A stretch of DNA of 64,000 nucleotides from Phlebiopsis flavidoalba (GCA_035772785.1 JAOCPU010000033.1:186001-250000), one strand, 5' to 3'; positions 23,600-35,540 are shown, counted from the stretch's first letter. Made by a program: numbers and translations. Notes: generated from the letters alone by a model not told the origin.

Positions 23600-25660
23600 C
23601 TTGCATTGAAAGAGCGAACGCCAAGTATTGAGTAGGAGAGGGGGATCGTGCACATATTGGGACAAAGTCCAACGCCGCGACCGGTGCTACCGTCAGCGGG
23701 AATATTGTCATATTGGGGCTGACAGTGAGACGTCGGGACGTCATTTTCGACGAGGTTCGTTGGGCTTTGAGTAGCCTGTGGGATATTCTTGTCAACACTT
23801 GGCGTAGCCTGATGCGCCAGGGTCGGGAGGCCAGGTCTGGACTAGTTTCCCGCCTTTTCCTTTGTGGCGCCGAGACGGAACGTCGGTAACTTGAAACAAC
23901 GGGATCCATCGGGACTCCTGGTGCAAAACGATAGCGTCATCGTGGCGGATCGATCACTCGAAGGTCTAGCCTCAGAATCGGAGAGGTCGCAGAAGGGATC
24001 GACAAAGGCGATCCCACGCCGAAGCAAAAGACGGTTAGCGGGGACGCAGATTCAGAGACCCGACACTGTTGCCGCACATACATTGACAACCAGTTAGATT
24101 TGATGCCATAAGTCTGATATTAACTCCACATCGGCGAAGCATGGCGTAGAGCGGTTCGGTACGGTGACCTCGAAATGGTGCCTTGGCAGTTCGAACTTCG
24201 TCAGACCGCGCGACACCGGCGATGCCACGTCGACGTGTCCTTCGGCCGCACTTAGCAGTATAGACACTAGATAGAAGGGTTATTAGTCCAACTCTGTATC
24301 ACCAGTGTTTAACTGAAAAACTACGCTCAACAGCATGACACCAGTCATCTTCCACGGTGACGGTCAATGAACGAAGCTATGAGGCAGCCAGTACTCCACT
24401 GCATTTGAACTCGTGACAGAAGTGACAGACTTTAGTCACGTTCTCTCACGTTCTCCCTGCGTTTTGAATTTGAGCAGATTTTGTTGAAGGCTGCTCATGA
24501 ATCAGAAGAGCGCACGCATATATAAGAAACTGACTCAAAGCTCAGGAAGCAGTTTGGAGTGACCGGACCGAGTCATAGATGAATTTCAAGTTGGCTTCAA
24601 GGGCTAGTGTCCGTATCAATAAAGTAACCGGCTTACCCATGGCTTATTCACGCTTGCCTTGATAGTTCCAAGGCGAGGGAGAGAGTAGCCATAGGATCAT
24701 ATCATCAGCACCTAATATCATATAGATTGCTACGGTTACATAACCGTCATCTGAGAGAATACACAATACATTATCTAACGTATTTTATCAAGTATTTTCT
24801 GGCGTTTTTTTCATTACCTTCCTTAAAGGGACAATCTCGCGCCCGCTTAGCATCCTTTCCCATTCTTGCTTTGTAGGGACGCCTCTTTCCCGCCTGCAGA
24901 ATTACTAACTGTTCAGTTATTTGATATATTGCAATCATATATCTATGCGTTCTGGCAAACTTAACGGTAGCCTGAAGTTGGCAGCAATGCCAAGCCTAGT
25001 GTACGCGGAAGATGTGGAATGTGACACGTCACTGCGCCTAGATCAGGCCGGACGGCGCGGATGGCGCGGAGGGGGCGGACGGCGCGGACGGGACAAAAAG
25101 TCCCACTTCCTGGATGTTCTCGCTCATTCGAATGCATCGCTCGTTGAAGGTGCCCCTACCGAAGTAAAGAGGCGGCTACATAGAATATATAAGACTAAAT
25201 AAATGTATAAAGAAGAGTGAGCGAAATATCTTGACTTCATTTTATTGGCGACATTCTGCAGCCAATGTGCGCCTGACTAGTAAGGTCGAGGTTCAAGCTA
25301 CCGGGGTAAGCTCTGAGTATCTCGCCGGCGCCCTCACAGAACGAAGAACAATGATCGACAGTGAGTGCTAGTACAGGTCCTATTGGAAGGCCTAGTATTG
25401 TTGATACATACTGGAGGCAGCTCGATTGAAGTTAGTGCTCTCCAGAGAGTCTCACACCTCCATCAGTGTGTCCTGTTGTCTAAACCCTGGGCCCGGTTGT
25501 TTGGGCTCTCTTCGGCACGCGACTTGTACTCCCTTTTCATGATCTGGCTTGTGACCTGCGCGTGCAAAATCCGTAAATGGGGGAGACTCCACGACAAAAG
25601 CCACCTAGTTTCCGCACTATGCATAGATGAGCTGTTCGGTAGAATATTGTAAGAAAAGAC
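23600..25660. other. Stretch without a confident gene
   Basis: Open frames on both strands between 23.6 and 24.1 kb and at 25.37-25.65 kb (plus, hydrophobic) show no recognised domain. A TATATAA motif at about 24.52 kb is not followed by an identifiable coding start. Confidence 0.35.
25046..25094 (+). repeat. GGACGGCGCGGA minisatellite
   Basis: Variants of GGACGGCGC and GGATGGCGC repeat about five times in 49 bp in otherwise AT-rich DNA. Confidence 0.6.
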
Positions 25661-25689
25661 AATAGTTAAGGATCAGTCTTCTTCACTTG

Positions 25690-26523
25690 CATTACCCTTT
25701 CATCGTCGAGTTACGGAAAAGGCGGAGTCTTCCTCGCACCGGACGGCTCTGGTCTGTCTCTTCGCCAGAATAAGACTCTCCAAGTGCAAGGAGCATAACG
25801 GTACAAGGAAACGGTCTTTAGATGGACAGCGGGCCGCGATGACTCCGAGTCTAGAGCCGAGAGTTGGTTGAAGCGTTAGCGGGTCTCTGTGGGCCTCCGT
25901 GGGGTTACCAGAGACGAGATCAGGGTCGTAGCAATGGAGGACGGTTGTGGATGTGTGGTTTTGCTGCTTGAAATTTGGGGATGGAGGATAGGTGACATAG
26001 TCGAGCCAGTACCAGGTGCTTCCGAAGGTGGTACAGTTTGCGGGTGACGCTGAGCGTATGTTTCTCTGGCGTCTTCAAGATCCGGGGGTAGAGTCCCGAT
26101 AGTACAGAGTGTTTGGCAACCGGGGTCTGACTAACGATCGGGGCAGTAAAAGGGTGATTTCAGACGGCCGTGTCAACACGGTAGGTCGAGTTGCAGCGAC
26201 GGTGGTGACGCCGGCCCGTTGGGGTTGGGGTGCCAATCGTGCCGAAATACGAAAACTGAAGTGCCTGTGCCCCATACGATGAGGACATTATGAAAGCTGG
26301 GAACGAGGATAGAACTTCCATTGAACTTGAATGTGACTGTAGCACCCGGAGCAAATGTAACCATGCGTAGTCCTACGCAAAAAGTCAGACACAGATAATT
26401 CACAAGTAGACGGAATCAAGACTTGCCCGTTGTACTCCGAACTTGAACCGCCAGTAAACCATTGGCCCTTTCCATAGCTCAGACGCGACACGTCCGTATC
26501 ATCGCGACGGTGACCGATGTCAT
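25690..26523 (-). pseudogene. VDDTD-type membrane protein, copy 3 (decayed)
   Basis: The start at 26,523 (MTSVTV) leads after a 2-nt frame change into DDTDVSRLSYGKGQWFTGG and SSEYNGQ. Exon 2 carries TTHG and FAPGATVTFKFN. Exon 3 carries GTSVFV, GTIGTPTPTG, STYRVDT and FTAPIVSQTPVAKHSVL, then after frame changes STWYWLDYVTYPPSPN, the usual end of the ectodomain. A TGA falls inside the third exon reading (between YRVDTAV and NHPFTAP). The stalk is short, and only an uncertain membrane-segment remnant (SRLGVIAA, FLVPLCSLHL) is visible near 25.86-25.77 kb. It lies 0.8 kb downstream of copy 4 on the same strand, so the two are likely a tandem pair. Confidence 0.68.
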
Positions 26524-27300
26524 TTTGTGGAATGCGCGCAGCCTTTGGTCACTGCGGAGCACCCGGGCCCAGAAAAAAAAACCACACGAAGGCGAGAGAG
26601 ACCTGCTCTACTCTGTGGAAGGTAGGCGAACGAGAAAGAATCCAATGAAGCTTGGCTCGCACCCGGCGGGTACCTTGTCGCCTGTGTATACCACTGGGTG
26701 CATGAGGCGCTTTGTTTGCTCGCTTTGTTCCTTATCCTAGATCCTCGTGCATCACAGTAACAGGATGGCCACCGGATACGAGCTGCTCTAAACGCCGATT
26801 GTCAGTAGCGCTTGATCAAGGGACACACATTGACATCCTACCCACTCATTCCATCTCATAACACCGCAGGAACTGTGCACTCATGTATCACAATCAGGGA
26901 GTAGAGAGGTCAGAAATCGTTACTACCCACGTTATGTGCGTATCGTGCCGGGGATCTCGGAGGCGAACCACACCCGTCATTTGGGGGTGCAGCCGAAGGC
27001 GCAGTCTAGCGTTTACTGGTTAACGGAGACGAAGACAGCCAGTTTGCACATCAGGGCAATACAAAACATACTGTTTACCGGTGTCACCATAAAGTTACAC
27101 GTTGGCAAGGGCCCTTGGCGAAGTCCATAAGCTAGTCCCCGTTCCAGCATTGAACAGTTTAAACAGTACAACGCGTTTCTCTAACAGCTCCGCCATGCCG
27201 GGTCCCGGCACTGCGGACGGACATAGCACTTTAGAGTCAATAGAAACACGGATATCATCCAACTATCACCGCGTACGAGCCTGAAGAAGATCCAGAGAGA

Positions 27301-28500
27301 TCATAACTGCCCATATGCTGGCGGCAGTTCTGCTTGCCTGCGTCCCACAGAAAAATCTGCCACTCGGTCTGTGGGTTGTGTTAGTTCAATATCATCCATA
27401 GGTATAAATAAGTTCTCACCCTGAGGAAGCTCGGTCCAGCGGAAGATGATGTAAACTCCTGAGGAGGATTCGGTAAAGCTGGTAGTCAAGGTCAGTCAGT
27501 AACTATACGAAAGGTAGCAGACCAGAAGCACTCGCACCCTTCTCTCTACGTGCATTATTTGCCGCCAAAGCCACAAAAGGCGATATCCCCCAGGTCCCCA
27601 AGCGCGCTGTAGACGTCGGAGGGTCTGTGAGAGAGAATTTGAGCTGATGAAGAGTGAGTGGAGGATATACAAAGTTTAAACTGCGTCATTTTTACCTTCC
27701 AAATCAGGGATAACGGTCATTCTCCTCGGTCTCTGCAAATGACGCACGCGCCACCACAAGAAGGCAGATGCCGCCAGCAGCAGTACTAATTAGTGGTGTA
27801 GCGATAGCAGCCGCCAGCAGGCCGCTATTGGTCCCAGAACCAGCTGAAGCCGCAGTAGGCGACGCGTTCGACCCAGTCGACCCGGAAGAAAGAGGTGTGT
27901 GGTTGAGGATATTGACGATGGGGCCGGAGGCGTCGATGACGTTTCAGTGATCGAGTCGGTAGACGGAACGTAGGAGAGGAAGTCGAGCCAGTACCAGGGA
28001 CCTGCCTTAACGCAGTTCGTCGGGTAATGACCAAGTATGGGCACCGTCCTGTAAGGGTGGCGATTGGAAGAGCTGCACCTTGTACAGTGTATCAGAGGCG
28101 AACGGCTCTTGGGAGAATATAGGGGGTGGAGCCGTCGATCTGGTATGTTGGCATTGCACGCAGATGCCGTCGAGGCTTGGGCCCTAAGTTGGTGGAAACT
28201 GAGAGTTCCGTGGACTGAAAACAGACGTGCCTGGCCTAACAGTATCAGCATGAGTCGCTTCATTTTCATTTTTCCGGGAGTGCAAGTTTCGTACCGTTAA
28301 ACCTAAACGTCACCGACGTCACGTCCCCGGCTGATGAGTACCGTGCGTGGTTCTGTACACCCATTAATTGAGGTCCTTCGGTTGCGAAGGGAAGAAATAC
28401 GTACGTGTTTGTGTTCCGAGCTCGACCCAGCCTTGAACCAGCCACTGTCGCTGTATGCAAGTTTTGACAGATCTGTATCATCGACAATAATGGGATCCAT
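27301..28500 (-). CDS. VDDTD-type single-pass membrane protein, copy 4 (near full length)
   Basis: The ATG at 28,500 gives MDPIIVDDTDLSKLAYSDSG, then WFKAGSSSEHKH before a GTACGT donor. Exon 2 ends HARYSSAGDVTSVTFRFNG. Exon 3 contains TYQIDGSTPYILP, then QLFQSPPLQDGAHTLVIT, then GPWYWLDFLSYVPSTDS, the conserved close of the ectodomain. A Ser/Thr/Pro stalk (SSTPPAPSSISSTTH) leads to the membrane helix SGLLAAAIATPLISTAAGGI and a basic stop-transfer segment. After an intron the tail continues with GTWGISPFVALAANNARREK, and the final exon ends RQAELPPAYGQL with a stop at 27,301-27,303. Total extent (1.2 kb) matches copy 2. Several 1-nt frame changes are required, mainly in exon 3. Confidence 0.78.
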
Positions 28501-28509
28501 TTTGAATCA

Positions 28510-29350
28510 CCCAATAAAAGGGTTCAGGAAAGTTATAAAGAGTGGAACAGCGTCAGGCTCTGCCTGGGTAAGTTAGGTGATGGGGGAGACTATTGAACCG
28601 CGTGTCTCCCTACTGCCGTTCTCGGGGTTCTCCGAGTCTCGACGTTGAGGGTTTGGTACTGACAAATTTGGCATCAGTGTTAGTCAGCGGAGATAGCACA
28701 GAGCTCGTGCCGTTACCCACCTGTCATTTCACGATTTCCGAGCATGATCAATCCACCATGGCCACTGACTATCAGTCTCCCATTAACGCCGAAGACAAAG
28801 TGTTGATTTCGACGTAAACCTATGCGCTCTCTTCTTGATGTTAGACCGCCGTGCTCGCAAAACCACTCGCCACATTTCATCGCCACTTCATTCAACGCGC
28901 AAATAAAACATTTCCGTCGTCGTCCTACCCCGAGCCCGTCATGGTCGGGTCTCTAAAACGACTATCGGCAATACAATGTCCTGTGATGTAACAAAAATAG
29001 AAAAAAAAAAAATCAGCCCTCTTCAACTAGCAAGATGTAGCACTTGCGAACCTTGCTATGGGGTAAGGGAAACCAACACGTCGGCTGATGCCCGCTTCGT
29101 CGAGAGATGACCATGCATAGCAGGGGATCGAGATGATCATGACCATGCAAGCGGGGGGATCGAGGTGAGTGTGATGACGCGATGGGGGAATGTGACCCCT
29201 AACCGACCCCTAACACGTAGCAAGTGAAGTTGCAATAATCGAAGGAAACATCTATCGGGGTGCTATGATCAGCATCTAACGTACACGGACCTCTTGGCGC
29301 TGGGAACTGTTTGCTACACTCTACGAGACCTTCATTTTCGATTGCTCAGC
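28510..29350. other. Stretch without a supportable gene; short tandem duplication
   Basis: No recognised coding. Near 29.11-29.17 kb a unit of about 33 bp starting ATGACCATGCA is present twice in tandem with a few differences. Two ACCCCTAAC motifs near 29.20 kb look telomere-like but do not form an array. Confidence 0.4.
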
Positions 29351-29361
29351 TAAGGTACGCT

Positions 29362-31180
29362 TCAACGACGACGGGCAGAACGCCTACAATAGCCAGTTAA
29401 GAGTAGCTCATAAACACAAATGTGAAGGAAGTACGCACCACCAACGGTGGGCAAAAGCGAGTAATTTGGCCGTCCCACAGCATTGAGAAAGCCATTGATG
29501 AATCCGCCATAATGTGCCGTCACAGAGATATCTGCCGACTGATGAGAAACGATCCGAATGAAATGGTTCCTGGTACCCACAGGTAACATCTTGAGCGAAA
29601 AAGACAACATCCAACACCGCTCCGTGAGCTTTTCGCGCGCGATACGATGTTCGATGCTCTCGCGACCTAGCTCTTCGCGGTCCGTGACCAGTCTGACATA
29701 TCTGTCCCGAGATTGCGCTTTGAGCACTTACGCCTCCGCAAAGGTTGGACACTTCACAACTCATACCGTTTTGGCGGTGGATTACGAGATCCCTAAGGAA
29801 GCTCACCTTAGATTCTCTCTCCTGCCGGTAGTGAGAGCCTCTCGCACTCCACCCGTGGAACGTTCCATACTGCGCTCTCGCACTGGGGTATGCTGCATCC
29901 CGTATTCTTCGCGACAGGCTTCTATTGCGGGCCGGTCAGCTCATAGCACGTCCACATTTCCAAGACTGTATTAGACTTACCTCGAGGATAACGACGCGCT
30001 TGCTCTCGATGATGCCAATGGAAGTGTCAAATGTACGCTTCCAAGATGTCCAGCGCCCGTCACCTATGGGGACTCGCAAAGCATTTTCTTCCGTCGTAGG
30101 CACATCGAAAGGAAGCTCGATTTCAGTCCAGTCCCCCCGCTGCGCAAGCTTTCGTCTGCTTGGGTCTCGCCAAGAGGAGTAAGCAGCGGTCGGGTCCCCA
30201 CAAACCGAGATCATTTGTCTCCGTTTCAGCTGCCTAGCTTCGACCAATGCCTGATTTTTCTTCAAGCTCATGAGAGTGCAAAGTAGACAAAAGAGGCGTA
30301 CGCATCCCATGCCTAGGGCAGTGAAGCTTCGTTCACGAACAGGAGATGGAGAACGAACCTCCGGTACCTGATCAAGTACTTTGCCTCTGCAACATTGTCT
30401 ATCTCAAACTGAATGTGTTAGAGGAAGATAACGAGGGATTAGCAAGACGTACGGGTATCCTTGTCCATGTCTGCCCAGCCAGAAAAACCTTATATGCTTC
30501 CCCAGCAGCCGCCTCCTTGTTCAACTCATCAATCTTGCTTCGGAAGTTCGACCCCCACCACCGAGCTAAGAGACCTGGAAGAGCTGTCTCTCAGTCCGAA
30601 ACGTGGAGGTAGCTAGTTACTTTCTTTATTATTAGCTACGTGATGAGAGAGGGCAAGAAGAACTTACGGCACCAATTGCTGTAGCTATAATGTCAGGGTC
30701 GTCTTGGACGAAGAACTCGGGTTACAGTCTAGAGATTGCTTCAGAAATCCATGCGCCCCGAACTTGTTGTAGAGAATGAAGCACACACACAAGAGTAGAT
30801 CGCATGAGACATAGATACTAGGTCACTTTGTCACAATTCAGGAAGCGGTCGTGGCAAAAAGATCGGGTTGCAAGAGGCTGTTCAAGTTGGAACGGGTCGT
30901 CGAATGAAGGCCAACCGCGGGCGACAATTCACGTAGGCCGAGGCGAACCGTAGGCCGTCCAGATAAATCGTCGCAGGCGCTTGGCCTAATGACATGTTTT
31001 CCCTTCTTACCAATCGTCGTATCCATCGAATATTCATCGCCTAGCACTATGTTGACATCGGTGCAGGAAAGAGTCTCGGGCGACGCCCTCAGGTCTTTCA
31101 CTTCTTTCACTGTCTTTTCAGGTCGCGCTGCGTTGATTGCCTCAAGCGCCTGCTGCTTAACCCGTCTTGCCTCTTGCCAT
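29362..31180 (-). pseudogene. Unidentified multi-exon gene, head-to-head with the BTB gene
   Basis: The start MARGKTG at 31,180 changes frame into KQQALEAINAARPEKTVKEV and continues with DVNIVLGDEYSMDTTIGKKG. After a gap come FFVQDDPDIIATAIGA, an intron with a GTAAGT donor, and an exon with ALPGLLARWWGSNFRSKIDE and AAGEAYKVFLAGQTWTRIP. An intron (GTACGT...TTCAG) precedes FEIDNVAEAKYLIRYRRFVL, HLLFVNEASLP, AWDAYASFVYFAL and MSLKKNQALVEARQLKRRQM, GDPTAAYSSWRDPSRRKLAQ, ELPFDVPTTEENALRVP and FDTSIGIIESKRVVIL near 30.0 kb. The remaining part to 29.36 kb keeps only short readings. A TAG sits between EASLP and AWDAY. The sequence has the look of a fungal hypothetical protein with a basic N-terminus; I do not recognise a domain. 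Confidence 0.5.
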
Positions 31181-31219
31181 TTCCCCTAATCTTCCTTTGC
31201 TCAACCCGAACTTCCCACT

Positions 31220-32334
31220 ATGGATCGCGTGCAGAACATCATAAGGAACATGAAACATTCTACTTCCCCTCCTGGAGATTTAGTTATACAATCAACTCCC
31301 AACGGTGATGGCACGGAGCCACCTTGGTTACCGGGTCAGCAAGAGTCTCCTCGCCTTCAAACTCACCTGTTTTCGCGACAATGCTTTCTCTTCCTGGGCA
31401 TGGGCATCCCTGCTCTAAAGAGACTTACTTTGGAGCTCCTATTGTACATCTCTCTGACACCGTTGAAGAGTTGGATTCTCTACTGTCCGCGCTACACGAT
31501 CCAAGGTGAGGTCCTTCTTTGTTCGCGAAGGGTAAAATTACTAAGTGGCATTTTTCTCCCCTATAGCTTCTTCTCGTGTCAGCGCTACGACCCCGATATC
31601 CCTGTTCGTTTCACTCCCGTCATGCGCATAGCGAAGAAATACGAAATGGACGTATTTGTGCGCGGGTGGGCGGAGATCATGACCGACACCTGGCCTCAAT
31701 TACTCGAGCAATAGGAAGCGTGTGTGCAGTGCGACATTTCCGCCATTCTGGAAGCACACCAAGACGCATACGAGGAAGTCATTTGCGGCAAAGTTCTCGA
31801 AGAACGCGTCCCAGAGCCTGCAGCCGCAGTGTGTTTTGCTCGGAGTTCGATATGCCGCATATAATTCCGATGGCTATGTACACTCTGGCCAGTATCTCAG
31901 ACTGGGAAGAGTTTTGGTACCTCGCACGGACGGGACCGCACGCGTGGCGAACTGGGAACTGCTGAATTTTGCCGATCTCAGACACCTCTCCCGATACAGG
32001 CGGGTATTGGCCGATATTGTGCATCGCATCTTCAGCCGTTATTACCTAGATCGAGACCTCGACCACTTCGTGTCTGGAGGATGCTATCATCCTACTATAT
32101 GCGAAACTCGCGTCGAAGACATGGTGACAGCCTGGACTGATCCCGAAATTGGTCCCACTGCGGAAGGAATTACTAGGGGCCAAGATAGCTCTCCCCGATC
32201 CACTCTCGCTATACCGAGAATTGTATGCGTCCCACCCTGGCTGGCGGTTATGCTCACCTTGCCGGGAGAACTTACTGATGAAGATGCGAGACGAGGAGCG
32301 TGAAGCTTTCGACGAGATAAAACTCCTAGCGTAG
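31220..32334 (+). CDS. BTB/POZ-domain protein, frame broken
   Basis: The first exon holds the BTB core: GDLVIQSTPNGDG, then after a 1-nt frame change SPVFATMLSLPGHGHP, YFGAPIVHLSDTVEELDSLL, SALHDPR. An intron at 31,506-31,566 (GTGAGG...CTATAG) separates it from CQRYDPDIPVRFTPVMRIAK, KYEMDVFVRGWAEIMTDTWP, QLLEQ. Downstream, three frames carry the BTB-associated part: AHQDAYEEVICGKVLEERVP (residue order as in fungal BTB proteins), FDMPHIIPMAMYTLASIS, NWELLNFADLRHLSRYRRVL, MVTAWTDPEIGPTAEG, and the end CRENLLMKMRDEEREAFDE, IKLLA, stop at 32,332-32,334. BTB domains mediate dimerisation and often recruit cullin-3 ubiquitin ligases; large expansions are typical of mushrooms and individual roles are mostly unknown. 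At least three frame changes are needed. Its ATG is only 39 bp from the divergent gene at 31,180. Confidence 0.78.
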
Positions 32335-32579
32335 CTACTCAAGTAATCGTAGGGGCGCGATGTCTAAGGCACTACACCACCTAATCCTGTTCAAACTCTC
32401 CAGCGTAGCCCACAAATCATCTTAGAACCTTCACCGTAGAGAAAGAGTTGACGCGATCGGTATGCGCAGGTGGCGGGGATGACTAAATATTATGTATTGT
32501 ACGAGAGTAACACTGTAAGCAAATGTAAGAAAACTTAAATCCCTGTGTGACCTGGACACATACCTTAGAATGATAGAGG

Positions 32580-34137
32580 TTAGGGCTCGTCAGCGAACTT
32601 GACATCCAGTATCGTCTCCATCGTCACCTGCGCCCCCTCGTGGCCCTGGTTCAACCAGAGCCATTTATATCCTGCATGGTATTTGACCGTCGGTGCCCAC
32701 CGCTGTGCGAGGCTATTGTTTGCATCGCTCCATCCAGACCATTCATGATACCGTGGGCCCTCGAGACAATTACTAGCGTCAAAGTGTGAACCTCAGAGGC
32801 ATACACGAAGTAAGACAAAGAGACGTACAAGTGCACAAGCTTGGGTAAAATGGCTTCCCCCTGGTGTGGCGTCGCCCACGTGTGAAGCTGGCTCTTTAGT
32901 TCCTCCTCCACATCCGCGTCGTCTTGACCCAGTCCGGTCATGTACATGTCCCAGTAAGCAACTCGACACTTCCCAGTCGTAGTGCAGGTGCCGGAACATC
33001 TCCTCGCGATACTTGATTATCGCCCACCAGAAGCTCCTGGTCACCGAGCGCGACGTCCTCGTAGCGGCCCGTCGACGCACTGGGTTCACCAAAGAGCGCG
33101 CGCGCGAAATGCCTTGGGTGCGAGCGCATCGACGGTGTGCGGGTATAAAGGAGAGTACATGAGGTTCATCTCACGCAACTTTGCGAGGTCGAGGAGCATA
33201 ATACACGAGCAGATTTTGTTTGCGTCGTACCATTGCGCTGCGAACATTTCTGGGTGTGTGAGGGGAGCGAGATTGCCGTTGTCGCGTTTGAACAGGTCGA
33301 ACTGGCGCCAGAGGAGTAGAGGGTCCGAGATGAAGAAGGCGTCAGTCAGTGTCGACAAAGATGGCCTTTTCGACGCTAGGTGGAAGGAGCTCATGGATGA
33401 AAAGCTTCATCAACCCCGCTGACGGAAGGTATTCACGTCAGGTGTGGTTGCAAAAAGAAAATGTGGATTACTCACGGACACCAGCAGCGTGGACTGTGCT
33501 GATCGTTACCTTCCCGCTCCGATCCGAGCAAGCATGGCGTCCAAAAGTCGGTCTGTAAAATCGAACCGTCGTGTTGTGGCCGTGGGCGATCGACCAGTTT
33601 GATTCGTCGTTCAAGGTACCTCTGTGCCTCTTCATCGCAATATAATATGGATCTCTACTGGCACAAGAGATGTACATCATGATCGACTGTCATAGCGGTT
33701 TAAAAATAGTCGCGGCCACAAGAAAGGTAGACTCGCCTTAAGAAGGATAGCACCCTCGCTAGCGGAGTCTTCGGACCACATAATGAGTGCGAAGGTGAGG
33801 GAGAGGCTCCGCTGGTGGCAATACGAGAGGTGGTTGTGGCGGCTCGTTTGAATGTGACGCAGGTGACACAATTTCTTCGTCCATATGTGGCGTGACGTCC
33901 GCGGTATCCAAGGCGTGGTGGTTGGAGTGACGGTTAAAGGGCGAAGGAATCCCGTCCAGGTGAACTGCGGGGGGTGGTACAAACAGGATAGGTATCGGTC
34001 GTTTCCGGTACCAAGATGGTAGAGTCGTCGTGGCGTGAGCTGGTGAGGTAGAAGATTGGGAGGAGGAGAGCCGCTGCCGCGGAGGCAAAAAGGAACTGCT
34101 TGATAAATTTTGGTCTCCGTGTGTGTGTGTGGACCAT
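32580..34137 (-). CDS. Type II membrane glycosyltransferase (GT8/LARGE-like nucleotide-sugar transferase)
   Basis: The start MVHTHTRRPKFIKQFLFASA at 34,137 has a short basic cytosolic tail and a signal anchor (FLFASAAAALLLPIFYL), typical of Golgi enzymes. The lumenal part contains FALIMWSEDSASEGAILLKA near 33.79-33.73 kb, HNTTVRFYRPTF and GKVTISTVHAAGV near 33.57-33.48 kb, then LMKLFIHELLPPSVEKAIFV and the metal- and sugar-nucleotide-binding DTD, followed by DAFFISDPLLLWRQFDLFKR and APLTHPEMFAAQWYDANKIC. Further on are ALGDQEFWWAIIKYREEMFR, a short intron near 32.82 kb, NCLEGPRYHEWSGWSDANNS and the C-terminus METILDVKFADEP with stop at 32,580-32,582. The fold assignment to GT8/GT49-like enzymes (as in LARGE and xyloside xylosyltransferases) rests on the DTD context and overall order; substrate is unknown. 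The DTD codons are disrupted by a 4-nt TGAC tandem duplication, one of several indels. Confidence 0.78.
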
Positions 34138-34139
34138 CT

Positions 34140-35220
34140 CGAGGTTGATCCTCCCAGGAAAGGAACGCGGTCATCAGACATTGTAAAGAAAGTGTGGTAT
34201 GTTGCACGAGTCTGTTCATACTTTGAATTAGCACACGGACCGCATTTCGCAATAAGTAGATATCACCAGCTAGAGCCCGGGTCTAAAACAGGATGGCAAG
34301 CGGAGAGGAAAGGAGAAAAACAAACGGCCCCGATAGCGGCTTTTATAGCTGGCAATCTGGTCCTTCCGCTGCTTTTATTGAATGTGCCTCGTGAGTGCCT
34401 CAATTCAGGAACGCTCGAGGAATCTGGAACGCGACTTGGAAAATGATCGAGCGCCCGACGCGTCGGCGATCGCGTAGACGTGAAAAGGACGCGTCGGTGT
34501 CGTGGGCTTGAAGCGAGAGCGATCGTTGGGAGTGGGAAAAAATTGAAGGTTGAAAGGCGCAATAGGAGAAAATGTGAGCCGCTGCAATGCTCATATTTTT
34601 GTCGAGGCCATAGCGTCGCGCGCCCATGCTACTTCTCCCGCGTTAGGGCATAGGAGGCCGTGACTGAATGCGGGTCTGACCAGCTATACAGATTGAATGT
34701 TCATCTGGCGTAGTTGATCGCGCTGTCATCACGGAGCCTGTGCTCTGTGCAAAGGTTGCGTCAATAAAACTGCGCGCCACGTGCAACATCGACTGAAAGT
34801 CTGACATACACATTTCATGCTGCCATGCCTCAACAGCAATAACGATTAGGAGCGATGTATTACACTTGCTGGAAGTAAAGGGCTTTTCTTACGCGAAGAA
34901 ACCAGCGGCGTCGGGAGGCGTGGCGTATGTCAATGAACTAACGCGCTCGGGGTGCTTACACCGCAAGCGTTGGTCCTACTTCTCAAGGGTCGTCAAACCC
35001 TGACACGCACCGGGATTTGAGTAAATCCCGCGCAAATCTTGATTTCGGCGAGACATACAGAATATGGACCACAGTGCGGCCCGCTATGCGCCGTGGTGAA
35101 CGAGGGATGAGTCAAACCGGAGAAAGGGGGTAGCCGAGTCTAGTAACGTTGATGAGACAAGGACCATAAGCACATATTCAGCGCTAAGGATAGTAGGTAG
35201 GAGAGGTAGCCGAAGATCTC
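34140..35220. other. Stretch without a supportable gene
   Basis: Upstream DNA of the glycosyltransferase and further intergenic sequence. Open frames near 34.26-34.56 kb (minus) are Ser/Arg/Phe-rich without a recognisable domain. Confidence 0.4.
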
Positions 35221-35229
35221 ATGAAAAAT

Positions 35230-35540
35230 GAGATAGTACAAAGCTTCCGGAAATGCTTCTGCACAGGCTTCCGCGCCCCGTTGAACCACTTTCGCTTGAT
35301 TGCCCGACATCGCTTGGTCTTTTCTTGAGCGCGTTAAGCATTGCGTTATGCAATTTGTCGAGCTAATTTAGGAATCTGCGCGTGGAACAATGCACAAACG
35401 AGTGAAAGCTTTCTGTAACGGTTGAAGGTAACTTCAACTTCGCCTTGCTTCCAGGAGAGCCGTTGTAGGCGTTGCTGGTACATGCGAAGCCTTGTGTGGA
35501 GGAGCGCAGCGCACGTACTCGACAAGCTTGTGGCCAGTAT
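35230..35540 (-). pseudogene. Duplicated C-terminal module, copy 2
   Basis: The minus strand reads LDKLHNAMLNALKK and, in neighbouring frames, KDQAMSGNQAKV and RGAEACAEAFPEALYYLIF. These line up with LDKLHTKLLKALKEQAVSGQ and RSAETCTEAFLGA in the module 1.07 kb away (36.31-36.60 kb). An upstream reading corresponds to the sibling's AIPRGVLDKLH region but is shifted in frame. The module seems to be a fragment left by duplication of the 3' part of the deaminase-like gene; no independent start is visible. Confidence 0.5.

Noticed and set aside
29195..29225. Telomere-like ACCCCTAAC motifs
   Set aside because: Only two copies, not a tandem array, and internal to the window.
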